From Sipunculus nudus (Eukaryota; Annelida; Sipuncula; Golfingiida; Sipunculidae): 64,000 nt of DNA. This document shows, in pieces, positions 13,317 through 26,439 of this stretch. The translations under genes and the position numbers were made by a program. The notes below the pieces were generated by a model. It ran no database searches. It had not been told where the DNA came from and was given only the letters and a program-made list of their open reading frames with translations. How positions within the stretch are numbered: position 1 is the stretch's first letter; each line of letters begins with the position of its first letter. The DNA is taken from NCBI GenBank assembly GCA_026874595.1, contig CM049308.1, forward strand, positions 25,012,367 through 25,076,366, in the 5' to 3' direction.

Positions 13317-13660
13317 AGGTCAAAATAAAAAAAAGGTATGGTTCTCAGGCACTTTCTTTCTGAAAACAATGCGGGCGGGCGGTTTTTTTTTTTTATTTTT
13401 TAATTTTTTGTATGTTTCGATAAAAATGTCAAATGATCAGGGAAAAGCATGATAAATACAAATTTATTTTGCTAAACAAGTAAAAGCACTACATAACAAA
13501 GGAAACTGTATGGTTTTATCTTCTTGAAAGAAATGTCCGAGCGGCTGCATCTCAAAATTGGTAAGTTTCTTTTGAAAATCAAAATAAAAATTTTTGATGC
13601 GGGGGTTTAAAATCGACGCGGGCGGTGCCTGAGAACCATACCTTTTATTTTTTTTGGCCT
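13317..13660. mobile_element. Foldback MITE, copy 1
   Basis: The ends are inverted: ggtatggttctcaggcac at 13335-13352 is the exact reverse complement of 13625-13642. Outside these both ends carry matching A/T-rich arms (caaaataaaaa and tttttttggcc). The interior has no coding potential. Relatives occur at 22177-22520 (within the duplication) and, with a damaged right end, at 51597-51900. It is a non-autonomous DNA transposon of unassigned superfamily. Confidence 0.75.
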
Positions 13661-13844
13661 AACAAAATTTAGGCTGACATATTTTCATAATGAACAGATT
13701 TGCACTAGATGTTTGAAAATCTAAATAAAAATTTTTGATGCGGGGGTTTAAAATCGATGCGGGCGGTGCCTGAGAACCATACCTTTTATTTTTTTTGGCC
13801 TAACAAAATTTAGGCTGACATATTTTCATAATGAACAGATTTGT
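13563..13844 (+). repeat. Two tandem 141-bp units at the MITE right end, copy 1
   Basis: A segment starting with gaaaatcaaaataaaaattt and containing the MITE right arm is repeated with a 141-bp period. For example, gatgcgggggttt begins at 13596 and again at 13737. The second unit has a few substitutions, so this internal duplication is older than the 8.86-kb event. Confidence 0.85.
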
Positions 13845-16246
13845 ACTAGATGTTTATTTTGACCATGACCTAAATCCCAGGGTACCCTCCGTAGCCGTAT
13901 CCCCATTATCGCTCAGTTGCGATCGTCGGGGGAAGGCTGTCAGTGATCTCAGCGATAGCAAACATCTCTACATGTATATCTCAAAACAGCATTTCAATAA
14001 TTGTACGAATCTTCCATTTGATTAGGAAACTATTTGTTTGTGTTTGGCAATGTGTGTCATTATAAAACTTTCTTTCTCGTTTATATTTTATAGGATACAT
14101 TTGACATATTTAAACTCGAAATTTCTTTGTAAATGAAAAACTTTTGATGAAAAAATCAGTCGATAATTTTTAAATCAAACAGTTTTAAAATATGTTTAAA
14201 ACTATCAATGTATTTTGTACATCTACATTTGCGCTCGGTTTTGTTGTGCTGTTTCGAAAAGATTTTAATTTTTCATACAGTTGAGCTTCTCTATTTGCCA
14301 AAATGGCTACGCTTGAAATCATGTTGAAATAATATGTTCAAATAACCAAAGGCGCAGTCAAACGACCAGTTACGACTAGTTATGTTCTGCAAATTTCGGC
14401 CTCCCATATCCGACACTCATACACAAATGTCAATCGTGTATTGGGAAAAGAGATGGAATGTCGATCGGGTCAACGTTAGAGCGAATTAAATACCCTTCTC
14501 GGGGTGGTCCCTCTTACTGTCCCCTGTCCTCTCCCTCAGCCCCAGATCAGACACCTATACAAAAAGGTACACAGAATAAACCTTGTGTAAGTGCACCTCG
14601 CTGATCTGTTCAAACTAGCTAATAATTAAGCTGATATTTATTTCCCTAAGGATCTAATTAACTTATGCGGATTACAGGCACGCCACACTCCATAAAGGTT
14701 ACCTGACCCCCGTACACTTTGATTAAAGCGGGCGGAAGGACAATGGTAATTTGGTAATAAGATCTTATTGTTACCGAAGGTCAGAGTAACCCTGCGTGCT
14801 TGGATAACCTCATCTCCCATCAATAGATTGTAGAGTTACCACCAGTGCAACATTATATGTAATATACACAAATCTTAGAATTGACTGAAAATGATCTATT
14901 GTGTCTGGTTTTGCTTCCAGCTATAATTTACGGATAAGGGCGCGGTAACCCCCGGAGGGTTTCTCCGGCTTCTGCTGAGAAGATAGACGAGTCTAACTCC
15001 CTCCGCAGATAGATTCTCACAATGAGACTGTCCTCTGAGTGCTTCCCTATTGTATATCCGTGCCTTAACGAAACCAAACAAAAAAAAATCGGAATTATGG
15101 CTATCCGCTTGTAATAATTAATTACCTAACAATATCAGGAAACACTTATACGATCATGAAATTTCATTGAAATTTCAAACACAAATACAATTTATTATAA
15201 ACACTATTCTGTAACAACGCCATGTATTTTTTTTGTCTGTTATTTGTTTGTTTGTCTACAAAATGTAAAGATTATTTTTTTAAGTATAGGATATTTAGAT
15301 CAAGAAGATTTCATTTTATTTTCAAGATTCCGCTGCGTCCTAATTCATGGTCATTTTCATCTGTTTGTTGTTTTTGACGTTGAGTAAACCAGGGAGGAAT
15401 GATATAAAACCTAGATAGCAATCAAAGAATGCATACTTCCGCAAACATTCTGGATCACCAGATCGGGAATCTTACAAGGTTCCTGATTATTCCTGATGTT
15501 TAGTGTATAAGGAGACGTATGAATCAAAGCTGAGTTTAACGACTCCATGACAAATGCGCATAAAGCAATTTCCAACAAGACAAAATGGCTACAACATAAA
15601 TGCCTACAATCTTAATGAGAAAATCTTAATGAGAACAGTTATCTAGACACATTTTTAATAGATTTAGTGGGAAGCAAGAATTAAATGCAATGTTAAATTT
15701 AAATGACTAGCTGTACACCCGTAATTGTTACATTTACGACCAGTTGCATCCGCTACGTATGCAAATTGGCAGGCCCCGTGACTAGTTTCGAGAAACTGGG
15801 TAAAATAAAACTGTCAGGGTTCAACATGGGCACAGGGATGCAACACGAAGGTACAACATGGACAGCAAGCAGCCAGGCGATTATATGCTGGTATTTACAG
15901 AGAGATCTAGAGTTTGGTGGCACTGCCATGCATGGGGCATGCATCGACAAGGTTTAAACCGGAAAAACGCTTTTTTTACGACGCCCAAATCCTCAAATTA
16001 TAGTAGGAATTGTGAAAAACAAGTACTGTAGAGGTAAAGCCTGCCCAGTGGATGTGCTGCATATTTTTTATATAACTCTGCACCTCAGGTATATATTTAG
16101 TGGAAAGTGTGGTTAAATATATAAGGGCTTGGTACAAATCAGATATATTAAAGCGGATTATGAAACCTAACTTAATCGGACCACTTATTCTTGTTACAAC
16201 CATCTATAATCGCATTGATTCTTACCAGAACTATTATATCGGATTA

Positions 16247-16408
16247 ATTACACACACACACACACGCACACACACATACATTTTTATATATGTATATATA
16301 TATATATGCAGGTTTATCATTTAATATATCATCAGACCATTTTCTTGATATATATGTATATGTATGCATTAATATATATATATTTATTATATATATATAT
16401 ATATATAT
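16247..16408. repeat. CA and TA microsatellites, copy 1
   Basis: CACA(CG)CA tract at 16247-16278, followed by several short TA tracts up to 16408. Duplicated at 25107-25268. Confidence 0.85.
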
Positions 16409-17223
16409 CCAAAAAAATGGATAATTTGCAAGAAAGTAAAAACAAAATAAAAAAATACTACATCTTACAAAATATCGCATTCTTTTTATATATTTCATAC
16501 ATAAAACAGCACATATTTGGTCTTTAAGTCCATCTTGTAAATTCTTAGTCATTTCTGCTTATGTGTAGCAAACAGAAGCAAATACTATACCATTGGGTCA
16601 CATCTAAAGGATAAACAGTCAGGTCTGGCCCTGATGCCAAAGATTGGCTGGAAAATGTGACCAGCACGTGACTCAGATTGTATGCGCGGTTACAAGGTTA
16701 TCTGCTACACTTAAAGTTAGATGTAGGCTTCTTGGATCAAACTGGAGCACAGGGTCACAACATTTTTAACATTAATCAATTTCGTTATGTCAAACAGCGT
16801 TAGATAAAAACTACCATAAACTACCAGGTATGCATTTTATTCCAAAATAAATTTAGGGGACTAAAAAGTACGTTGTCTCCACTCCTGAAAAAAGTGAGGG
16901 GGACATATCTTCTCGTCTCCTCTGAAACAAGGGTCATGGCTATGTAATCATATATTTAGTAATTAATATTGATATCATATCAGATGAAAATAGCATGAGA
17001 ATAAAGTGATATACAGTATATAACCTTATTACATTGATTAATAATCATAAATCCTAACCAAAACAGTCTACTTCTGAAACTGTGTTGATAAAAATCAGTC
17101 AGAATTTTCTATTATAAGACTGTCTTATATATATACCTACAGTAAAATCATATGGAACGGAGATATTTTTATTACATGTATTATAATTATTATTTTGATG
17201 GTGATGATTATGATAACATTATG

Positions 17224-17264
17224 GATGATGATGATAATAATAATAATAATAATAATAATTATTA

Positions 17265-17316
<52 letters not shown>
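17224..17316. repeat. (GAT/AAT)n-(ATT)n palindromic microsatellite, copy 2
   Basis: Same length and sequence as 8364-8456. Its failure to differ in length is notable, because trinucleotide arrays usually mutate quickly. Confidence 0.9.
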
Positions 17317-19354
17317 ACTGGCCATAAATATTGGAAATTCTGGAAAGCAAAACAATATTTTTCTAATAAAGAAATTGAGTTTTTGTGTGTGTGCTTTCCC
17401 ATTTTTGCACTCCGAATTAATGTTTTATGTGCTTGAATTTCTATTTTCATTTCAGCTCCGTATGATCATTACCATTTCATCGAACTCTTGCACAGAGTTG
17501 ACCAGACGCATGAAAGCCCAGAAGCAATAGGCTAATTAACGGGCCCCTAATTGGATCAGCTAGAACTGTAATACCGGTAAACCATAATTATGTAAGATTC
17601 TTTATTCTGCACACGGACAACGTGTGATATCGCGGGTCACACGCTTGGTGGGTATGTATGTGACACCGACAGGCAAACACCGTGTTTTCCACGCCTGATT
17701 CAATTCATGACTGCGACCTGTCGCAAACAAAAGTTTCTTGAATTATGTATGCACTCTTCACACACAAACGTCAGCATATGCTTACTTGTAGTTCGCACCG
17801 TTCTTTATGTATTAGTAGAAAGAACCTACATTTGACGTACTATATGTACTAAACATAGACCACATTTATGTTTCAACACGCAAATTAAATGTTAAAGTTT
17901 ATCATCGCATTTGTTTTAATCAACAGCATTTTTGGAAGAATTCCAGGTTGTATAATATTGTAGTATTAATTAATGCGATATTTCAAATGATATTAGTATT
18001 ATTTTTAATATTCTTGTTACACATTGAATTGTTCCTTCGTGGTTTCATAAATTAAAATATATTCGGTGTGGTTAAAGTATGTGATATTCATTTAAAACTT
18101 TATTTTTCTTTTGAGATCCTAGGAACTGGTTGCATATTTTTTTCGAAATGTCTGCACTTGTGTATGTCTGATATATTCGTTCTATTCTGTCTAATGAGAC
18201 ATAGCTTACAAGAAGGACATTCATGAATATTCCACCTGAGCCAAATCCAAATAAAATCTAAGAATTATAATATTAACAAAGGTCTTATTCTATTGTAATT
18301 TTTGTTGCAAAATTTGAAATAACGTAGCATTCCTTGTGATTTTGAAGAAAAAAATACTTATAGCGGGTTCAGGCTGGAGCTTCCATATCCGGCAGGCTTT
18401 CAGAATGAACTGAGCTGCCGTAAATAATTAGAATTATACACTGTCGCAAAATAAAATGACAACTAGGGGGTTAAAGTAAAACATGATGACGCCATGGTTA
18501 TCCTTTATTTATGTGAAGTGTTAACAATGTCGTGACGTTTGCAGATTCTTATGTCGTTATTGTTAATTGATTGGAAGACTGGTCGATATTTTTCATCGAC
18601 TTGCGACCACATCGCACCCGGCCTGCGTCATCAATGGCTAATTAACTGAAGAAACCAGAGCAATCAAATTATGCCCCATGTCTAAAGCTATGACCTGTGG
18701 CGAGTTGGTGGTGGCTTTTTTCCTCACGCACGCGAGATTGCCATCCTATATATGTCCGGAAAACTACGGTTAAATTAAAGTGGTTGTTCATAGGTCGAAA
18801 TAAACATTAACTGCCTTCTTTTTATTGTGTCGTTAAACATTGATCCATCTAGCTCTTTACACATTTTTGCCATAAACTGCCAATGTTAATTCTCATTTAT
18901 TTCCCAGCAATGTCCATGTACATACCTACCTTGTAATCCTTTCAGCATTTAAGGGTTACGCGTCTGTATCTTTAATTTAACAACCACGTGCTTTTGACAT
19001 TTACGACATGCACTCTCATTTTCTCATTACCAAGAGCAAACGTATCATTTTACGTCTCCCAAGTCATTCGATTTTACGACACTGATTTAGCATGCTTACA
19101 CCAACCGACATTTTAACATTTGCATACATATACACTGCAAACAGCATTACTGACAGCAACTTATCCCTGTGTACATTTTCACTCCCATAACTTTCTTGTA
19201 TCTATTTTGCGACATATATATCTTTTGCACTTTGTACATGTAAACCACGAATATCACAAATAACAGTCACGCAATATTTCACACCTACTTACATATAGAA
19301 ATTTTGAATTTTTAGGTTAGTATGTTTTCGACAATTTATACAGTATCTACTTAC

Positions 19355-19437
19355 CGTTTTCTCCTTTCAATATCCACGGGGTCACGTGTATAATGTCACA
19401 CACAGTTAATCCTAGTGTTTTCTCCGTGGTTGTTTCT
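19355..19437 (-). other. Candidate non-coding first exon, copy 2
   Basis: Exact duplicate of 10495-10577, with the same splice donor. A TATA-like motif lies at 19461-19470. If the first copy is real, the duplication supplies a second alternative promoter further upstream. Confidence 0.28.
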
Positions 19438-20417
19438 CCGACGGCTCACTCAGGTTGACACATATATAGGATCCTATATGATTTTTATAATGTACGGGAG
19501 ATTTCACATGATCAAACAGTAACTCCTAGCTGCCGGTATGGTAGAGTTGCCGGGTTGCTTTGCTGTGTGGTGTATATCGCTTAGCAAGGACAGAGTCCCT
19601 TGTCATGTTAGTCCGTATAAATTGAAAATGGTTAACTACAGCAGACACTGCGCGCTACTGCGGTACGTCTCAGTATAGGGATTCTATGGTACGCGACAGA
19701 TTAAGCGTCTTGCAGTCGAGCCGGGTTCCTAATACAATACAGTACAACGGCGTATCACACGGGCGTATTGTCGTATAATAGTGCACCTTAGTTACTTCAC
19801 AAATGTATCAATAATTGTGCGCAATATCTGCACTGATAGGAAAAACGCACGGCTGACTGGAACAAACGATCCACACCCAAGCAAGCTGTGCTTGTGACTG
19901 CAGCAGCACCTGACAGCAGCCGTGTCCACTTCACAGACTCGGTAGCGATTCGCACCTGTGCTTTTTACAGAACCGCAAACACAGTTGTAATTACCTTAAG
20001 GTGTGGTGCTCGCCAAATCTACCTTGTTTATACACATATGGAATCGTCGACCCCGGTGCCTCCACGGCCTATACAATATTAAACGTGTTGGCTACATATG
20101 AATTTGGCGGCGACCCAAATCGGCCCAAGTAGACTGATCAATAGATTGAGGTATTCGTGTTCGGCCGTTGCCTAGATCAACTGCGGTACACACGTTTGTT
20201 GTGATTGCGCCCCACTGTAGCTTTAGGGACCCACCGCTGTATAAACTGATCGTCAAAAAAGTGTAGCGCCGGGGCTAGTCGCGGGGCTAATCCACTGTAC
20301 GCTTGATCGCTTCGAGTGACGTCATCGGCTCAAACCGATCGACCACCAGAACATTAGAAGATATTTTATTTAGTTTAATAATTTATATGGCACATCTATA
20401 TATGATGCATTATCACA

Positions 20418-20420
<3 letters not shown>

Positions 20421-20464
<44 letters not shown>
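20421..20464. repeat. (TA)n array 1, copy 2
   Basis: Partner of 11561-11600, and 4 bp longer. Confidence 0.9.
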
Positions 20465-20470
<6 letters not shown>

Positions 20471-20615
20471 ATTGTGTGATGGTTATACTAATTTCTACAT
20501 ATATGGGATAAAAGTAATTAACTTAACGCACGTGCAGAAACATTCTTTTAAAAATTTTCATGCTATCGTGAAAAGCAAATATGCTATGCTTCATAGGAAA
20601 GTTTGAAGCATGGTG

Positions 20616-20679
<64 letters not shown>
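20616..20679. repeat. (TA)n array 2, copy 2
   Basis: Partner of 11754-11819, and 4 bp shorter. Confidence 0.9.
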
Positions 20680-20682
<3 letters not shown>

Positions 20683-22176
20683 CTATATTGTTGTAATGAA
20701 GTGTTGTTTCCATTAATAATAATAATTCCAAGTAATTTCATACATATATGCAGTACGTATGCCAATATACGTATGTAGCACGTTTCTTTCACTTGCTGTG
20801 GCGACGGAAAACGCATCCGTATGGTAAAGGACAGGGAATCCCAAAATTTGACGTCAGTGATGGGGTATTCATCTGGAAGATAACTTCTCTACTCATACAG
20901 CTTTATACTTTATCTACGATTTCGCTGCAAAAATACTGTATACGCGCATATGGAATGCTAGCTTTTAGCTACCATTTTATATATGCTTATGGTTAGGAAA
21001 ACCTATTCCACGTGCGTTTGCATTTGGATTTCATCCAGATCCCGGATTTTGCCCTGAATTGATTGGCTTGTACACATGTGACTTCATGGACTGAATTTTA
21101 TCAACAACTCAGATCTCGTAATGCATCTTGTTTTTATCATCTGCTGAAAATTCGGGACTAACAGTGGCAGAAATACTGTGCTTTTACTGAGATCTAGAAT
21201 TTTTAGTCACAGGGGATTTCCCAGTGTGTGACGTCACTGCCGAGTTCAGTGCTCATAGATGTGCCAACAGTTTTTGAACAAATCACACAACCTCATGTTT
21301 TTAGTGGAAAATATATAGAAAAAATTTAAATTCTCAAGAAATTGGGCTCATTTTATGTAAAATCTATATTAATATTTTTTGTTCATAACCAATTATGTTA
21401 TATGATAATATAATGAGATTTAAAATACGTTTGCTTGATCTTATATGTCGTACGTTTGCAAATACGGTACGTATGCGTATGCAGCTAGAAAACGGTGATT
21501 CTATTAATGCATATGCACACGCAGTACGTATGCAGCAAACACGTGGATATAGCAAAGTGCGCATAATTTGAGAAGTCATCCATCAGAGGAATACCCTACC
21601 ATTGAAGTCAAAGTGTTGAATTCCTCCACCCGTTACCATGCGTATACAAATCAGTGAGCGATCGAAACATGCTGCATATGCATGCATGTATATGAATGTA
21701 CGTACTGCATACGCATTTATGGAATCATTCTATTGAGAACATAATGTGTCCGATTGCAAACTGCATACGCATAAAATAAATGCAAACTTTAGAGGAAACA
21801 ATCATCTTTGCGTGAATACCCATAATTCAACCGTCATTCACAAAAAAAAACATACAGACACGAGTCAAAACATAATCTCCTTGGCTAGAGTTATAAAAAG
21901 CTTATATGATGCTTTCTTGAAGAGAACGAATGCGATCCTTCTAGCCGTAATACCAATTTTTTTTCGAGCATACTTGTGAGCAATGTTTGTTTTCGTGTAT
22001 TGTCCACGTGTTCTTACAACATTATTCACAATAATTTATGTTAAACCCCCGATAGCCCCGATATTTTAACTGTATCCCTTTTACATCACGACACTCTTCG
22101 ACCTCCAGTTCCGGCTTCATTAGCCTTCCCCCTTAGAGAGGCGAGGCTTCTAGGCGTTGGTGATTTTGTTCCCATA

Positions 22177-22520
22177 AGGTCAAAATAAAAAAAAGGTATG
22201 GTTCTCAGGCACTTTCTTTCTGAAAACAATGCGGGCGGGCGGTTTTTTTTTTTTATTTTTTAATTTTTTGTATGTTTCGATAAAAATGTCAAATGATCAG
22301 GGAAAAGCATGATAAATACAAATTTATTTTGCTAAACAAGTAAAAGCACTACATAACAAAGGAAACTGTATGGTTTTATCTTCTTGAAAGAAATGTCCGA
22401 GCGGCTGCATCTCAAAATTGGTAAGTTTCTTTTGAAAATCAAAATAAAAATTTTTGATGCGGGGGTTTAAAATCGACGCGGGCGGTGCCTGAGAACCATA
22501 CCTTTTATTTTTTTTGGCCT
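22177..22520. mobile_element. Foldback MITE, copy 2
   Basis: Duplicate of the element at 13317-13660. Inverted arms lie at 22195-22212 and 22485-22502, with the extra 141-bp unit continuing to about 22704. Confidence 0.75.
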
Positions 22521-25500
22521 AACAAAATTTAGGCTGACATATTTTCATAATGAACAGATTTGCACTAGATGTTTGAAAATCTAAATAAAAATTTTTGATG
22601 CGGGGGTTTAAAATCGATGCGGGCGGTGCCTGAGAACCATACCTTTTATTTTTTTTGGCCTAACAAAATTTAGGCTGACATATTTTCATAATGAACAGAT
22701 TTGTACTAGATGTTTATTTTGACCATGACCTAAATCCCAGGGTACCCTCCGTAGCCGTATCCCCATTATCGCTCAGTTGCGATCGTCGGGGGAAGGCTGT
22801 CAGTGATCTCAGCGATAGCAAACATCTCTACATGTATATCTCAAAACAGCATTTCAATAATTGTACGAATCTTCCATTTGATTAGGAAACTATTTGTTTG
22901 TGTTTGGCAATGTGTGTCATTATAAAACTTTCTTTCTCGTTTATATTTTATAGGATACATTTGACATATTTAAACTCGAAATTTCTTTGTAAATGAAAAA
23001 CTTTTGATGAAAAAATCAGTCGATAATTTTTAAATCAAACAGTTTTAAAATATGTTTAAAACTATCAATGTATTTTGTACATCTACATTTGCGCTCGGTT
23101 TTGTTGTGCTGTTTCGAAAAGATTTTAATTTTTCATACAGTTGAGCTTCTCTATTTGCCAAAATGGCTACGCTTGAAATCATGTTGAAATAATATGTTCA
23201 AATAACCAAAGGCGCAGTCAAACGACCAGTTACGACTAGTTATGTTCTGCAAATTTCGGCCTCCCATATCCGACACTCATACACAAATGTCAATCGTGTA
23301 TTGGGAAAAGAGATGGAATGTCGATCGGGTCAACGTTAGAGCGAATTAAATACCCTTCTCGGGGTGGTCCCTCTTACTGTCCCCTGTCCTCTCCCTCAGC
23401 CCCAGATCAGACACCTATACAAAAAGGTACACAGAATAAACCTTGTGTAAGTGCACCTCGCTGATCTGTTCAAACTAGCTAATAATTAAGCTGATATTTA
23501 TTTCCCTAAGGATCTAATTAACTTATGCGGATTACAGGCACGCCACACTCCATAAAGGTTACCTGACCCCCGTACACTTTGATTAAAGCGGGCGGAAGGA
23601 CAATGGTAATTTGGTAATAAGATCTTATTGTTACCGAAGGTCAGAGTAACCCTGCGTGCTTGGATAACCTCATCTCCCATCAATAGATTGTAGAGTTACC
23701 ACCAGTGCAACATTATATGTAATATACACAAATCTTAGAATTGACTGAAAATGATCTATTGTGTCTGGTTTTGCTTCCAGCTATAATTTACGGATAAGGG
23801 CGCGGTAACCCCCGGAGGGTTTCTCCGGCTTCTGCTGAGAAGATAGACGAGTCTAACTCCCTCCGCAGATAGATTCTCACAATGAGACTGTCCTCTGAGT
23901 GCTTCCCTATTGTATATCCGTGCCTTAACGAAACCAAACAAAAAAAAATCGGAATTATGGCTATCCGCTTGTAATAATTAATTACCTAACAATATCAGGA
24001 AACACTTATACGATCATGAAATTTCATTGAAATTTCAAACACAAATACAATTTATTATAAACACTATTCTGTAACAACGCCATGTATTTTTTTTGTCTGT
24101 TATTTGTTTGTTTGTCTACAAAATGTAAAGATTATTTTTTTAAGTATAGGATATTTAGATCAAGAAGATTTCATTTTATTTTCAAGATTCCGCTGCGTCC
24201 TAATTCATGGTCATTTTCATCTGTTTGTTGTTTTTGACGTTGAGTAAACCAGGGAGGAATGATATAAAACCTAGATAGCAATCAAAGAATGCATACTTCC
24301 GCAAACATTCTGGATCACCAGATCGGGAATCTTACAAGGTTCCTGATTATTCCTGATGTTTAGTGTATAAGGAGACGTATGAATCAAAGCTGAGTTTAAC
24401 GACTCCATGACAAATGCGCATAAAGCAATTTCCAACAAGACAAAATGGCTACAACATAAATGCCTACAATCTTAATGAGAAAATCTTAATGAGAACAGTT
24501 ATCTAGACACATTTTTAATAGATTTAGTGGGAAGCAAGAATTAAATGCAATGTTAAATTTAAATGACTAGCTGTACACCCGTAATTGTTACATTTACGAC
24601 CAGTTGCATCCGCTACGTATGCAAATTGGCAGGCCCCGTGACTAGTTTCGAGAAACTGGGTAAAATAAAACTGTCAGGGTTCAACATGGGCACAGGGATG
24701 CAACACGAAGGTACAACATGGACAGCAAGCAGCCAGGCGATTATATGCTGGTATTTACAGAGAGATCTAGAGTTTGGTGGCACTGCCATGCATGGGGCAT
24801 GCATCGACAAGGTTTAAACCGGAAAAACGCTTTTTTTACGACGCCCAAATCCTCAAATTATAGTAGGAATTGTGAAAAACAAGTACTGTAGAGGTAAAGC
24901 CTGCCCAGTGGATGTGCTGCATATTTTTTATATAACTCTGCACCTCAGGTATATATTTAGTGGAAAGTGTGGTTAAATATATAAGGGCTTGGTACAAATC
25001 AGATATATTAAAGCGGATTATGAAACCTAACTTAATCGGACCACTTATTCTTGTTACAACCATCTATAATCGCATTGATTCTTACCAGAACTATTATATC
25101 GGATTAATTACACACACACACACACGCACACACACATACATTTTTATATATGTATATATATATATATGCAGGTTTATCATTTAATATATCATCAGACCAT
25201 TTTCTTGATATATATGTATATGTATGCATTAATATATATATATTTATTATATATATATATATATATATCCAAAAAAATGGATAATTTGCAAGAAAGTAAA
25301 AACAAAATAAAAAAATACTACATCTTACAAAATATCGCATTCTTTTTATATATTTCATACATAAAACAGCACATATTTGGTCTTTAAGTCCATCTTGTAA
25401 ATTCTTAGTCATTTCTGCTTATGTGTAGCAAACAGAAGCAAATACTATACCATTGGGTCACATCTAAAGGATAAACAGTCAGGTCTGGCCCTGATGCCAA

Positions 25501-25656
25501 AGATTGGCTGGAAAATGTGACCAGCACGTGACTCAGATTGTATGCGCGGTTACAAGGTTATCTGCTACACTTAAAGTTAGATGTAGGCTTCTTGGATCAA
25601 ACTGGAGCACAGGGTCACAACATTTTTAACATTAATCAATTTCGTTATGTCAAACA

Positions 25657-26439
25657 TAAGCTAGGTATAAAAATTCATACATCTATGCACAAACACTTTA
25701 GATGAGAGGTTTTTCCGGAAACAGTGATCCCAACTAAAGCATGTGGCATAATTCTCTAATGTAAAGATTGAAATGTGCAAACATTATCAGATGTTTTATT
25801 ATATTGTCAAAACCTCAACAAGTTTGTAAAAGCCTGAATCTGAGAGAAGGTATGTTATAATGTTATACATGTGCACCAGGGTTTGTTTAACCAGGTAATG
25901 TAGCATCCTTTGAAAATCACAGAATTTAAAATTAATCCATAAATTCTTTCAAATGCATATATGAAAACATATGGTGCATATCATTTAAAAACTATTCTGA
26001 TGGTATTTACATGTATACTTATGAAATTCGTGTTCATTTGTAATATTTTTTTAAAATTAATTCTCAGAAAGGTACACGATTTGAAGCATCCAGTAACAAT
26101 AAGCTACCCTTTTCTGGGCTTTTTTTTATCTATCATATTTCTTTCTAATTTTAATATATAAAAAGATTGATTCAATAAAATATATTATATATCATCTTCG
26201 AACATTTTGGAAGAAAAATTAAAAAAAAAATTATTTTGTGATATTATCAAGTCTGATATCAGCCCACTACAGAGTGATTTGCTGTCACTGGCTGCTCAAA
26301 ATTATTCCCTTTCAATTTTTTTAATTAAAAATTTTCAAAATGATGAGAATTTTATATTTTTATACGGATCACCCCTAAAATTAAATTAATTGACCCTTGT
26401 ATCGTTGCCGAGCTATCCTTAAAATTTCAGGTAATCCGT
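25657..26439. other. Non-coding, nothing recognised
   Basis: AT-rich unique sequence right of the duplication. Its short reading frames (such as 25961-26161) are hydrophobic low-complexity translations of AT-rich DNA, with no motif or splice context. Confidence 0.5.

Larger units (their letters stand above)
7934..16793 (+). repeat. Tandem duplication, copy 1 of an 8,860-bp unit
   Basis: Every landmark here recurs exactly 8,860 bp downstream: the ATT array, the candidate first exon, both TA arrays, the foldback MITE and the CA tract. The unit begins with acagcgtta at 7934. The copy 1/copy 2 junction (caaacagcgt, 16791-16800) joins the right end of the unit to its left end through a shared ACA. 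By eye I found no substitution between copies. The only differences are TA-array lengths. No convincing protein gene lies in the unit: its reading frames are short, lack motifs and end in low-complexity sequence. Confidence 0.95.
16794..25653 (+). repeat. Tandem duplication, copy 2 of an 8,860-bp unit
   Basis: Direct repeat of 7934-16793 with the same orientation and no spacer. It ends at caaaca (to 25656), where unique sequence (taagctagg) resumes. The first TA array is 4 bp longer than in copy 1 and the second is 4 bp shorter, so the offset returns to 8,860. Such similarity means either a very recent event or an assembly artefact, for example two haplotypes placed in series. Confidence 0.95.

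Noticed and set aside
15703-15957. 84-codon frame in the duplicated unit (also 24563-24817)
   Set aside because: An overlapping antisense frame of similar size, with no motif, splice or promoter context. Its identity between copies is uninformative because the whole unit is identical.
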